Below are positions 32,500-41,434 of a DNA stretch of 64,000 nt, one piece after another. Within the stretch, counting starts at the first letter, position 1. Every line of letters begins with the position of its first letter. The notes beneath the pieces were generated by a model. It was given only the letters and a program-made list of their open reading frames with translations. It had not been told where the DNA came from and made no database searches. Origin of the DNA: Paenibacillus sp. LS1. GTDB lineage: Bacteria > Bacillota > Bacilli > Paenibacillales > Paenibacillaceae. The stretch spans positions 1 to 64,000 of the forward strand of contig NZ_JAPDOE010000012.1 in assembly GCF_026013365.1 (NCBI RefSeq), given 5' to 3'. The translations under genes were made by a program, and so were the position numbers.

Positions 32500-34500
32500 T
32501 TATTTGGATGTAAGGCTTACTTGTGCAGCGGTTTGATCCCAATCCACGGTCAAGCCCAGTCCTTCTGAGATGAAACGTACAGGCACGAGTGTGCGACTGT
32601 TTTGAATGATCGCTGGTGCATCAATTTCGAGTGTCTCCCCATTTACGGTTGCGGTGCTGCTTCCGATCTTGAGCACAAGGGTCTGGTCATTCAGAACAGC
32701 CGTTACCGTCTTGGCCGTTTTGTCCCAAGTCACTTTTGCACCCAGTGCCTCAAGGATTGCGTTCACAGGTACCATTACTCGGCCACTTTGCTGCAGCGGG
32801 TCCTGATCCGGGAATGTAATCGATTTACCATCGAGTGTCACGGTAATAGTTTTGTCCGTTGCTCCGGATGAAGTATTCGAACCTGTCTCTTCCGAAGTCT
32901 CCGGCAAAGGTGTCACTTCACGTCCGAGTTGCTCTTGCAGATTCGCTAGACGGTTCAGTGCAAATGTCGTCAATGATCCAGCAGCCATGGAGCCCATGCC
33001 TCCGCCTCCACCGCCGCCAAAGTTACCGCCAGGGCGTGTCTGCGTATTGTCTGTACCCGTTGTTGCATCTGTTGTACCGTTTCCAGCTGCGGCACCTGGC
33101 TGAGTCGGAGGTGTTGTTCCATCTGGAGGCGTCGTTCCTTCGAAACCTTCAGGCGGCGTCATTCCTTCCATACCTTCGGGTGGGGTCATGCCTTCAAATC
33201 CTTCTGGTGGTGTACCGCCCATACCTGCTGCGTCTGCGTTTGCAGAATAAGCGATGTTGGATTCGAACTGTTCTGTCGTATAAAATTTCGTTGGATCTGC
33301 TTCCACATAAGGACGAATTTCATCGGCAAGGCCAGTGATACGATCCTGAATGCCTTCCATATAGTCCGTCAGTTCATTGACGTAGCTCAAATATTTTTCC
33401 TTATACTCCGGCACAGCAAGCAGGTTGTTAATCATCGGTACATTTTCCATGCTAATGCCCAGTACAGGCTCGTCCACAGATACGTTCGTTGCATTGGTGT
33501 TGGTCGTGGTTGATCCGGTCGTTGTGCCACGTCCCCCTCCACCCGAGTACCCGTTGAAGGACATGTTGAAGTCCCAAGGAACAACCGTAAACTTGCCATC
33601 GGCATCGCTGTAGAGCATGTAGTTGTGCCCTTTGTCGCCGCTATAGCTGTCATAGTTGCCGAAAACCATGTTGCCAGCAATATATTGAAGCGCCGAATCC
33701 ACGTCCAGCACACTCTCGATATCGCCTTTTTCACCTTCTGGCATCTCGTTCAGCGTTTGGATAAAGGTTTTGAGTTTGGCTTTGTCCTTATCCGTACCCA
33801 AGTCTTTGGTAATTGTACTGTAGTCGCTGCCCTCTTCATATTGAAGATAACTCTTCTCATCCGTATCATAGAGGACGCCTTCTTCGTAATCCTCACCGTA
33901 GTTGCGCTCCAGATAGCTATCATCCACTGCTTCAACGCCAGTATAGAAACCCACCAGCTCGCCGTTAACGTACAAATTAACATAGTTCGTCATTGGTACA
34001 TCCATGCCAATGCTGCGCAGTGCTTCATAGTGAAGAACTTCACGCATGTACGACGGATCGGCGTAGTTATTGTTTAGTACCATTTTATCCAGTCCAAGCA
34101 GGGTTTGTGTTTTGTCGTATTTATCAAACTTCAGTCTGAAGCTGTAACGGTCCGAATCTTGCATTGAGGCTACAGCTTTCAGGGTCAGGTTCCCCTTGGT
34201 GGAGAAACCGACGTTGTCCAGCTTGTTGCCGTCCACTTCCACACTAACACTCTTATAATCCTTATCCAGCGGGCTTTCAAGCATGCTCTTCCAGTCTGCA
34301 TCATCAATCGTTACATTCACATCAATAACGTTATCCGTCTGGAACAACGATTCATAAGCTTGCGTCACGCCTGCACTCGTGGTTGTCGCTGTGCTCTCTG
34401 CGGCATATGCCGCATTCGGATTTGCAATCAGGCCAAAAGATGACGTTACCATCGTCACGGACAATGCCGTTACTGCAACTTTTCGTAATAAAATATTCAA
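32500..34500 (-). CDS. Secreted CotH-kinase-like protein with C-terminal stalk domain
   Basis: A 666-residue exported protein. Signal peptide at about residues 1-33 (cleavage near AAYAAES). The CotH kinase-like domain covers about 55-400: DKMVLNNNYADPSYMREVLH, YVNLYVNGELVGFYTGVEAV and the metal-site block FTVVPWDFNMSF. CotH proteins are atypical kinases that phosphorylate spore-coat proteins. A low-complexity part follows with repeats of TPPEGFEGM type and a run of glycines (about 435-520). The end (about 550-666) is a copper-amine-oxidase-N-like stalk domain (GRVMVPVNAILEALGAKVTW, NSRTLVPVRFISEGLGLTVD), common on Paenibacillus surface proteins. CotH itself in B. subtilis is shorter and lacks this tail. 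GAGG precedes the ATG. A role outside the spore is possible. Confidence 0.87.
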   Translation of the reverse strand: MNILLRKVAVTALSVTMVTSSFGLIANPNAAYAAESTATTTSAGVTQAYESLFQTDNVIDVNVTIDDADWKSMLESPLDKDYKSVSVEVDGNKLDNVGFSTKGNLTLKAVASMQDSDRYSFRLKFDKYDKTQTLLGLDKMVLNNNYADPSYMREVLHYEALRSIGMDVPMTNYVNLYVNGELVGFYTGVEAVDDSYLERNYGEDYEEGVLYDTDEKSYLQYEEGSDYSTITKDLGTDKDKAKLKTFIQTLNEMPEGEKGDIESVLDVDSALQYIAGNMVFGNYDSYSGDKGHNYMLYSDADGKFTVVPWDFNMSFNGYSGGGGRGTTTGSTTTNTNATNVSVDEPVLGISMENVPMINNLLAVPEYKEKYLSYVNELTDYMEGIQDRITGLADEIRPYVEADPTKFYTTEQFESNIAYSANADAAGMGGTPPEGFEGMTPPEGMEGMTPPEGFEGTTPPDGTTPPTQPGAAAGNGTTDATTGTDNTQTRPGGNFGGGGGGGMGSMAAGSLTTFALNRLANLQEQLGREVTPLPETSEETGSNTSSGATDKTITVTLDGKSITFPDQDPLQQSGRVMVPVNAILEALGAKVTWDKTAKTVTAVLNDQTLVLKIGSSTATVNGETLEIDAPAIIQNSRTLVPVRFISEGLGLTVDWDQTAAQVSLTSK

Positions 34501-34901
34501 ATGATGAATCCTCCTTCTTGGTTTCTGTTAAGCAACTGAGGCTTATGTAACCATGCTAAAGGACGAACCTTTAGTGAATCTTAAACGCGAAAAACGACAA
34601 AAAAATGATATGTATCACTATGGAATTTTCATGGATACACAAGAAATATAATGAAAAAAAGTGCAAATATAACCTTGGAACCGGTTCATAAGTCCTATTT
34701 TATTGCAAATATCTAACATTAATATGTCTTTATAACGATATATCTGAGAGTAGAACTTACCTGGAGTTCATATACGTGAATATTAAAAGACATGATGAAA
34801 AAGCTTTTCAGAACCAAAAGAGAATTTGATCCTACAATTACATAGCGTGTACAACGCCCAGGATAAGTCCTTCGTCACAATCGTAGAAGGAGTGAACAAC
34901 C
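34501..34901. other. Divergent intergenic region between CotH-like and chemoreceptor genes
   Basis: About 400 AT-rich bases that must hold both divergent promoters. Palindromes are visible: CTAAAGG at 34556-34562 with CCTTTAG at 34568-34574, in the leader of the CotH-like gene, and GAACCGGTTC near 34679. They may be operator sites. I could not assign promoters with confidence and see no gene. Confidence 0.5.
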
Positions 34902-36665
34902 TTGTTTAATAAGCTTCGCTGGAGTACCATGCCTTTCTTTGTTAAAAATCTGGTGATCTCGTTCGGCAGTATCACCTTAATTGGTATTATCCTGATTACC
35001 GCAGCTTACCAGCTGCAAAAGAATATTTTAGTTGAACAGCTGCACGACCAAGCCACAGTCATCACACAAAAATGGTATGAAGATCTGGATACAGCCAAAG
35101 TAGCACAAGCCGCCAGTGAAAAAAGCTACACCGGTCCTGTACAGCAGGAAATGAAAGCTTATCTCGATTCCATCCATGAGTTCTATCCAAACATCGCGCA
35201 GGCGTACATTTTCGGTTCAGAACTTGAGCAAGGAAATGGAACGTCCATCATCGCAATTCCAACCAACTTGTTGGAACCATTCGAAGAAGGCAATTTGCCC
35301 GCAGGTGCCATGTACCCGCTGCCCGAGAATAACGTTGTGGTGCTGGAACAGATGAAAGAGGACGGAGAGCCTGCCTTCAGTGATTTCTACACCGATGAGT
35401 ATGGAACTTGGACTACACTAATCTATCCGATTAATAACGCAGATGGCTCCATGTACGCTGCTCTATTCTTTGATGTCGATGCAAGTGCCGTTCCAAAAGG
35501 ACTTAATGAATTGCTGACGTACGGATTGATGTTCCTTGTCGGTTTCCTGATCCTGTTCATGGTGTTGCAATTTATTTTGCTCAAAAGAACGCTGCTGCCA
35601 ATTCGCAACCTGATGAAAGGTATTGAAGAAGTCAGCACGGGTAATCTGAATGTAACCATTCAAACAGGCCGGGACGATCTGGGTATCATCAATGAGAAAT
35701 TCAATGCAATGATCGAACGATTCAACACGACGATATTCAAGGTGCAAACCACATCCAATCACCTCTCGAACTCGTCTAAACAGCTCTTGGAGATTTCAGC
35801 GAAAAACAACGATAATATTCAATCCATCAGCAATAACATTCGTGAAATATCCACTGGTTTGGTGTCTCAGGACAAAGCCACCGTGGAGAACGCACGCGCT
35901 ATGACAGAGATGTCAACGGTAGTGCAGACGATTGCGAGCAGTTCAGCCGATGTGGCTGACGAAGCACTCAGTATGGAGCAACGTTCCAGTACAGGTAATG
36001 TGGTTATGCAGCAAGTTATTGAGCAGATGCGTCTAATCTCAGGTGCGGTGCAAAATACGTCAAACTCAATTCAGTCTTTGGAAAATAACTCGAACCAGAT
36101 TAGCAATATTGTTAATCTGATCACGGAGATTGCCGGACAAACCAATTTGTTGGCCCTTAATGCTTCGATTGAAGCGGCTCGTGCAGGTGAAGAAGGAAGA
36201 GGATTTGCCGTTGTTGCAGGCGAGGTACGTAACCTGGCAGAGCAATCCCAGGAATCAGCGAAGCAAATTCGACAGTTGATTGAGGAAATTCAGCGGGATA
36301 TCATGCAGTCATCCGAAGCCATGCATTTGGGCTCTAAGGAAGTAACAAAAGGTTTGGAAGTTACGCAAGAGACTGGCGTATTCTTCGAAAACATTTTGAA
36401 TGCGACGAATAAGGTTGCGAACCAGATCCAGGATATCTCCAGCTCTACTGAAGAGATCTCTGCGAGCACCCAGGAAATGTCCGCTACCGCGGATGAATTA
36501 TCCGCAAACGTCAGCAAGGCGGCGAACAGCACGAAACGCATCGAACAATCCGTTGCTGAACAAGAAGCCTCCATGGCTTCAATCGTCAGCGCCTCCGACG
36601 AACTGGCGGAAGTATCTGAGCAGTTACAGGAGTTAATCTCATTCTTCAAGGTAAAGGAAATCTAA
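34902..36665 (+). CDS. Methyl-accepting chemotaxis protein
   Basis: A 587-residue chemoreceptor. The first membrane span lies at about residues 14-34. An extracellular sensor of about 170 residues contains VQQEMKAYLDSIHEFYPNIA. The second span is at about 205-230 (GLMFLVGFLILFMVLQF), followed by HAMP (LMKGIEEVSTGNLNVTIQ) and the signalling domain with ITEIAGQTNLLALNASIEAA and GRGFAVVAGEVRNLAEQSQE. The start is TTG, with AGAAGGAG ten bases upstream. The sensor is not obviously a Cache domain; I do not recognise its ligand. It is a single gene followed by a terminator. Like the other receptor in the window it lacks a terminal pentapeptide. Confidence 0.92.
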   Translation: MFNKLRWSTMPFFVKNLVISFGSITLIGIILITAAYQLQKNILVEQLHDQATVITQKWYEDLDTAKVAQAASEKSYTGPVQQEMKAYLDSIHEFYPNIAQAYIFGSELEQGNGTSIIAIPTNLLEPFEEGNLPAGAMYPLPENNVVVLEQMKEDGEPAFSDFYTDEYGTWTTLIYPINNADGSMYAALFFDVDASAVPKGLNELLTYGLMFLVGFLILFMVLQFILLKRTLLPIRNLMKGIEEVSTGNLNVTIQTGRDDLGIINEKFNAMIERFNTTIFKVQTTSNHLSNSSKQLLEISAKNNDNIQSISNNIREISTGLVSQDKATVENARAMTEMSTVVQTIASSSADVADEALSMEQRSSTGNVVMQQVIEQMRLISGAVQNTSNSIQSLENNSNQISNIVNLITEIAGQTNLLALNASIEAARAGEEGRGFAVVAGEVRNLAEQSQESAKQIRQLIEEIQRDIMQSSEAMHLGSKEVTKGLEVTQETGVFFENILNATNKVANQIQDISSSTEEISASTQEMSATADELSANVSKAANSTKRIEQSVAEQEASMASIVSASDELAEVSEQLQELISFFKVKEI

Positions 36666-36714
36666 GATCGCGTTGAAGAATCGTTAGCACAGTATATGTA
36701 ATGCCAACAAAAAT

Positions 36715-36757
36715 AACCAAGGCTCATGAGTGATTAAACTCAAGGCCTTGGTTTTTT
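36715..36757 (+). terminator. Terminator of the chemoreceptor gene
   Basis: AACCAAGGC at 36715-36723 pairs with GCCTTGGTT at 36745-36753 and is followed by a T run. Confidence 0.85.
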
Positions 36758-36761
36758 ATTG

Positions 36762-36872
36762 TTATAAGGTGTTTTGTTTTTTTAGAACAACATTGACCTC
36801 ACCATCGGATAGTTGTTGTTGAACCTGTTCTGGCGTGAGGGTCATTTCAACTTCTTCTGAATACCAGTTATC
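36762..36872 (-). pseudogene. Possible gene remnant (C-terminal fragment)
   Basis: An open minus-strand stretch of 37 sense codons looks protein-like: NWYSEEVEMTLTPEQVQQ, then LSDGEVNVVLKKQ and a stop. An ATG at 36845 would give only 27 residues and has no good ribosome binding site. A stop closes the frame just upstream. The amphipathic, charged composition suggests the tail of a lost small protein. It could also be chance or a very small gene. Confidence 0.3.
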
Positions 36873-36890
36873 TTAATAAAATTCTCCTCA

Positions 36891-37253
36891 TTAAAAGAAA
36901 GCATATCTAAACAGCCCATAGTATAAAGGTCCAATCGCGATAACTAGTGTTATCAACATCCAAACTCTCCTCGTCATGATCGGTAATCCATCTAAAATCT
37001 CTTCCCCTTCGTTATCCTTTAAAAGCATTGCAAATATTACATCCCATAACAAAGCTGCCACAGTAATAATTTTCCACACAGCGGGATTTAGAATAGCTGT
37101 CTCCGTAACATATCCTAGCAACCCTATCCATGTAATGACGGATACGACAAAATCGATTTTGCTAAGTTTCGTCTTATACTTTCCTTTAATAAGATACGAG
37201 AGTGATGCTGTGCCCAGCAATCCAAGATAGATCGTCCATAAAACGTGTTCCAT
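36891..37253 (-). CDS. Small four-span membrane protein, unknown function
   Basis: An unrecognised 120-residue hydrophobic protein. Four segments fit membrane spans: residues about 4-20 (WTIYLGLLGTASLSYLI), 33-52 (DFVVSVITWIGLLGYVTETA), 59-78 (VWKIITVAALLWDVIFAMLL) and 95-115 (VWMLITLVIAIGPLYYGLF). A charged loop (KDNEGEEILDG) separates the last two. The starting ATG has only a weak upstream match (GAGGAAT). There is no conserved gene partner beside it. It resembles many small Firmicute membrane proteins of unknown role, and I do not suggest a function. Confidence 0.7.
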   Translation of the reverse strand: MEHVLWTIYLGLLGTASLSYLIKGKYKTKLSKIDFVVSVITWIGLLGYVTETAILNPAVWKIITVAALLWDVIFAMLLKDNEGEEILDGLPIMTRRVWMLITLVIAIGPLYYGLFRYAFF

Positions 37254-37557
37254 ACATATTCCTCATTCTTTGTTGAATTTTATAATTCACTATTTCTTCG
37301 CCATCCTTTTGCTATTATAGCGATTCATCTCTATAACTGATATATTCGAAACCTTTCCATATAATAGAAACTTCTCACTCCGTGCCTCCTCTACTCAGTT
37401 TTTTTTCATTTCTCAGCCCACACAATGACAATCTTCACATCCACTTCCCCTGTCCAAGTGTTACAGTTATCAACGACCAACTGACCATAATAGTAAAACG
37501 GTCAACTTAAAGTTTACTTACCATTATCCTTTCAACCTACAAGGAGGTGTATTTGCG
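37254..37557. other. Intergenic region with candidate TetR operator
   Basis: About 300 bases between divergent genes. TGACC and GGTCA lie as an inverted pair within 37481-37505, 60 bases before the TetR start, a plausible but weak operator. Nothing else stands out. Confidence 0.35.
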
Positions 37558-38136
37558 ATGAAAACGATAGATCGAAGGCAACAAGTGATGGACTCCGCCG
37601 AGAAATCCTTTGCCCTGTTTGGCTACAAGGCCACAACGATGGAGCAGGTTGCGAGACTTGCCAATGTGGGCAAGGGAACGATCTATACTTTTTTCGAAAA
37701 TAAAGAAGAACTGTTCAGCGAGATTCTGCGCTCGATCATTGCGGATATGAGACAGATTACGGAGCAAACGGTGAAGGAAGAGAACTCCTTTCTGGATAAC
37801 GTGCATATGAGTATGGATTCTTTGCTGGAGTATCGGGAGGAACATGAGCTGTTGATCAAGCTATTTCAGGAAGTTAACGATTTTGGTACGCCGCAAGCCA
37901 AGGAAGGTTTACAGAAAGTGGAGACAGCCATTCTCGAATATCTGGAGCGTCAGGTCAGCCGTGCCATGGAGTTGGAGCAGATTCGCAGGGATGATCCCAA
38001 GCTGGTTTCTTTTGTCCTACTGAAGCTGTATGTCACCTTAACCTCGGATTGGAACAAAGCGCATCCTACGTTGCACAAGGATCAGATCAAGGATTTTGTG
38101 GGCCTCTTTCTCAAGAATGGCTTATCCCCCACTTAG
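37558..38136 (+). CDS. TetR-family regulator (YhgD-like)
   Basis: A 192-residue repressor. The helix-turn-helix at about residues 8-55 reads VMDSAEKSFALFGYKATTME then VARLANVGKGTIYTFFENKE, a textbook TetR_N domain. The rest is the helical ligand-binding and dimer domain. The ATG has a very strong ribosome binding site, AAGGAGGTG. It is followed 74 bases later by a YhgE/Pip-type membrane protein, as in B. subtilis, where yhgD and yhgE are neighbours. It therefore likely represses the yhgE-like gene and itself. The inducer is not known. Confidence 0.9.
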   Translation: MKTIDRRQQVMDSAEKSFALFGYKATTMEQVARLANVGKGTIYTFFENKEELFSEILRSIIADMRQITEQTVKEENSFLDNVHMSMDSLLEYREEHELLIKLFQEVNDFGTPQAKEGLQKVETAILEYLERQVSRAMELEQIRRDDPKLVSFVLLKLYVTLTSDWNKAHPTLHKDQIKDFVGLFLKNGLSPT

Positions 38137-38210
38137 AGAAGAGCGTGCCACTAGCTTCAGAACATAATAGAGATAGAACGAACGGATTAGCGTAAGGATA
38201 GGGAGAGAAC

Positions 38211-40400
38211 ATGATGAAATCATTCCACGTATTTGGGCAGGATCTGAAATCCGCCTTCAAGAAACCAAAAGTATTTATTCCGATTCTCGTTGTACTGTTC
38301 ATTCCGGTGCTGTATAGTGGCCTGTTCCTGAACGCATTCTGGGACCCCTATGGCAAAATGAATGAGTTACCTGTGGCTGTGGTCAACACGGATCAGGGTG
38401 CAGTCTACAACGACAAATCACTGGAGGTTGGTCAGAATCTGGTCGATGAATTGAAAAAAAGTGATGATTTCGACTGGCAATTCGTGACTCGTGAACAAGC
38501 AGAACAAGGTATGCAAGACAACACGTATTATATGACGATTGTGATTCCGGAGGACTTTTCCACCAAAGCAACAACCTTGATGGATGAGCACCCTGAGCCG
38601 GCAGATCTGATCTATGAACCCAATGAAGGATACAACTTCCTCGCAGGTCAGATTGGCGGCACGGCGGTCAAACAAATTCGCTCCAAAGTCGCTGCCAAAG
38701 TTACAGAATCGTATACCGAAACACTATTGGATCAGGTCGAGAAAATCTCTGGCGGTTTGGCGGATGCCGGGGATGGCGCAGGTCAGATTCATGATGGTGC
38801 GATTAAGCTGGATGAGGGTGCTGCTACTTTAAAAGAGAACCTGTCCAAACTGGCCGCTGGTACCGACAAGCTCGAAACGGGCGTAGTATCGTTAAAAGAA
38901 GGTACGTCCACTCTCGCCCAAGGTACAGGTGATCTTCATACTGGCGCAAGCGCCCTGTCCAGTGGGCTGTCCCAATTGACAGCAGCAGGCACGAAGCTAA
39001 GTGATGGAGCAGACCAAGCCGAAGCAGGCGGCAAACAGCTACAGACGGGCCTTCAATCTGCTCAGGAAGGCGCAGCCAGGCTGGATGCAGGACTGGCGGC
39101 TTCCGAGGAAGGCAGTGCAAAGCTGACTGCTGGACTGCAAAGTTCTGTTGAGGGCAGCGCCAAAGTTAGCGAGGGTGCCAAAGCGGTTGCACAAGGGCTC
39201 GCCCAATTAGCTGAAGCCAGTCCTGAACTTGCCGCAAGTCCTGCTGTGCAGCAACTCCTGGCAGCCAGTCAGGCCGTAGCCGCTGGCAGCGAACAAGTGT
39301 ATCAAGGCGGACAGCAATTGGTCTCAGGCAGTCAAAACCTGTATGCTGCACAACAACAACTGCATCAAGGCAGCAGCCAGTTGGTACAGGGTGAACAACA
39401 ACTGGTACAAGGAGCTACGCAGTTATCCGCTGGACAAGAAAAGCTTGCAACGGGGCTGAAACAGTTCAATTCCAAATTATCCGAAGCAGCCGCTGGAGGA
39501 GCCAAACTGGCGGATGGTTCAGGTCAATTGAATGCTGGTGCAGGCAAGTTGGTTGCGGGTGTAAGCCAGCTTACAGACGGAATCTCAACCCTTGCAGATG
39601 GCTCACATAAGCTCGATGACGGCGCCGGTCAATTAAAAGAAGGTACGCTTAAGCTAACGGACGGCTCTGGCGAACTTTCCACCAAACTGAATGAAGCGGC
39701 TGAGCAGACGGGTAGTGTGAAGAAGACCGATGAACTGGTAACCATGTATGCAGAGCCTGTTCAGGTCGATGAGCATAAATATAACGAGGTACCTAACTAC
39801 GGTACAGGATTCTCGCCATACTTCCTGTCCCTCGGGCTGTTTGTCGGGGCATTGATTGCGACATTGGTTGTGCCAACACGCGGCAGCACGGTTAGCGAGG
39901 CAAGTGGCTGGAATCGTTTTGTGAGTAAAACGCTGGCTTTCACTCTCATTAGTGCTGTACAGTCCCTGCTTGCTTCATGGCTGGTCTTGTACGGTTTGGG
40001 TCTGAATGTTCAGAGCATTCCATTGTTCCTCTTGTTCAGCTTTGTTACCAGTCTAAGCTTCATGTACATCATTCAGGCACTGGTGACATGGCTGGAAAAT
40101 CCGGGTCGTTTCCTTGCGATTCTGATGCTGATCTTCCAGCTTACGACCAGCGCGGGCACCTTCCCGCTCGAACTGATTCCAAATTGGCTGAAAGTATTCA
40201 ACCCGTGGCTGCCTATGACCTATTCGGTAACGGGATATAAAGCAGTCATCTCAAGTGGACAGTTCGGCGTGACTTGGGATCAGATCGGCATTCTGTGTAT
40301 CTTCGCCGTGATTGGTCTCGGAGGAACCTTAACGTATTTCCTGATGCACCGCACCACGGAGAACGAAAGTCTCAGCAGTGAAGTCGCACTTCACCTGTAG
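38211..40400 (+). CDS. YhgE/Pip-family membrane protein
   Basis: A 729-residue protein of the YhgE/Pip (phage infection protein) family, related to EsaA of type VII secretion. One span near residues 22-43 (VFIPILVVLFIPVLYSGLFL) is followed by a large extracellular part. Its first section has the family block LPVAVVNTDQGA. A long central region (about 180-500) is built of short helical repeats of the form LxxGxxxLxxG. Five or six membrane spans close the protein from about residue 535. The length and architecture are normal for the family. Two consecutive ATG codons begin the frame. In lactococci Pip serves as a phage receptor; the cell's own use of these proteins is unsettled. Confidence 0.9.
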   Translation: MMKSFHVFGQDLKSAFKKPKVFIPILVVLFIPVLYSGLFLNAFWDPYGKMNELPVAVVNTDQGAVYNDKSLEVGQNLVDELKKSDDFDWQFVTREQAEQGMQDNTYYMTIVIPEDFSTKATTLMDEHPEPADLIYEPNEGYNFLAGQIGGTAVKQIRSKVAAKVTESYTETLLDQVEKISGGLADAGDGAGQIHDGAIKLDEGAATLKENLSKLAAGTDKLETGVVSLKEGTSTLAQGTGDLHTGASALSSGLSQLTAAGTKLSDGADQAEAGGKQLQTGLQSAQEGAARLDAGLAASEEGSAKLTAGLQSSVEGSAKVSEGAKAVAQGLAQLAEASPELAASPAVQQLLAASQAVAAGSEQVYQGGQQLVSGSQNLYAAQQQLHQGSSQLVQGEQQLVQGATQLSAGQEKLATGLKQFNSKLSEAAAGGAKLADGSGQLNAGAGKLVAGVSQLTDGISTLADGSHKLDDGAGQLKEGTLKLTDGSGELSTKLNEAAEQTGSVKKTDELVTMYAEPVQVDEHKYNEVPNYGTGFSPYFLSLGLFVGALIATLVVPTRGSTVSEASGWNRFVSKTLAFTLISAVQSLLASWLVLYGLGLNVQSIPLFLLFSFVTSLSFMYIIQALVTWLENPGRFLAILMLIFQLTTSAGTFPLELIPNWLKVFNPWLPMTYSVTGYKAVISSGQFGVTWDQIGILCIFAVIGLGGTLTYFLMHRTTENESLSSEVALHL

Positions 40401-40411
40401 AAAGTAAAGCA

Positions 40412-40491
40412 AAAAGCAAAGGCGTATACCTAAGCCCCACCCTCTTCTGGACAACAGAGGTGTTGGCTAAGTTACGCCTTTGCTTTTTTAG
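40412..40491 (+). terminator. Terminator of the YhgE-like gene
   Basis: AAAAAGCAAAGGCGTA at 40412-40427 pairs with TACGCCTTTGCTTTTT from 40474, with a T run. The long loop holds a smaller hairpin (CCTCT/AGAGG). Confidence 0.85.
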
Positions 40492-40527
40492 TTTTAGATA
40501 TAATCTAAGTTTGCTAACTTCATATTT

Positions 40528-40869
40528 CTAGTATGTAGAGAACATATCAGAGCTTGTGACAGCGAAAGTAAATAATAAAACGAACGCAATAAGTAATACA
40601 TACATCGCTGTACCAATTATTCCACAAACAAGTCCAGCAATGGCTAATCCTCTGCCTTGCTCCATGCGAACTCTGATCTCTTTGAAGGCTAAAGATGCAA
40701 ATATAATCGCGACGATTCCGATTAAAATTCCCACATAAGGAATTGTGACGGACAGAATCCCCAAAACTAGTGATACAATCGACTTGCTATTGGTCTTTGG
40801 TACTACATAAGGCGGTGGTGGCAATGTGTCGTTATAATAACGATCTACATCATTTTCGCGATGTTCCAA
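40528..40869 (-). CDS. DUF4190-type small membrane protein
   Basis: A 113-residue protein: a polar Pro-rich N-terminus (LPPPPYVVP) of about 28 residues, then two membrane segments of the DUF4190 pattern (KSIVSLVLGILSVTIPYVG and AGLVCGIIGTAMYVLLIAFV) separated by a basic, polar turn (KEIRVRMEQGRGLA). Such proteins are common in Firmicutes and Actinobacteria and have no known activity. The ATG is preceded by a modest GGGAGG about eight bases upstream. No operon partner is visible. Confidence 0.8.
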   Translation of the reverse strand: MEHRENDVDRYYNDTLPPPPYVVPKTNSKSIVSLVLGILSVTIPYVGILIGIVAIIFASLAFKEIRVRMEQGRGLAIAGLVCGIIGTAMYVLLIAFVLLFTFAVTSSDMFSTY

Positions 40870-41140
40870 GGTAAATCCTCCCTATTTATTAAGTATGTTC
40901 ATTATAATCGATAAATAGAAATTGATAACTCCATATTTTGTTAATTATGAAGTTTTTGTAAGATTTATTTTAATTCATCATCCTAGACACATAATTGAAG
41001 CGTAAGCTTACACATTGTACTTCAAGAATATGAAGTTTAGAACCCGTTTTTCACTGTGATGATACAAATAAATAATACCTCTAACATACAGATATTATTA
41101 TGGTAGTACTTTTCTGGATTACATTGGGGGATTAACTCAG

Positions 41141-41353
41141 ATGAACATCGATAAAGTAATGAACATCCTTATGATTGTGATGCTTCTACTTATTGCTCTT
41201 TATCGAAATAATGTAGCTGTATTATGTTTTAGTATTGTTTTGTTTGGAATCATGAGTTACACCACTTATCGAATGCGAACACGTTGGAATGTAGTAACTT
41301 ATATCGTGTTGACGCTGGTATTGATGATCTGGAATATATACTTGTGGGCATAA
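41141..41353 (+). CDS. Small hydrophobic protein, unknown function
   Basis: A 70-residue protein not recognised by family. It has three hydrophobic stretches (about 6-20, 26-43 and 49-69) separated by short polar turns (YRNN, YRMRTRW). A GGGGG ribosome binding site lies about ten bases before the ATG. It precedes a terminator shared with a convergent ABC operon. It could be a small membrane protein; proof of expression is lacking. Confidence 0.55.
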   Translation: MNIDKVMNILMIVMLLLIALYRNNVAVLCFSIVLFGIMSYTTYRMRTRWNVVTYIVLTLVLMIWNIYLWA

Positions 41354-41362
41354 GCTATTATT

Positions 41363-41408
41363 AAAAAAAGAACGCACTCCCTTATTACTCATAGGATTGC
41401 GCTCTTTC
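41363..41408 (-). terminator. Terminator of the amino-acid ABC operon
   Basis: Read on the minus strand, AAAGAGCGCAATCC pairs with GGAGTGCGTTCTTT (two mismatches) and is followed by a run of T. It lies 27 bases past the ATPase gene. Confidence 0.8.
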
Positions 41409-41434
41409 CACATTTCTTAGATTTGAAGTTTCTT

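Noticed and set aside
34902..34902. Sigma-D promoter for the second chemoreceptor
   Set aside because: A TAAA at about 34789 exists but no GCCGATAT-like -10 follows at the right distance.
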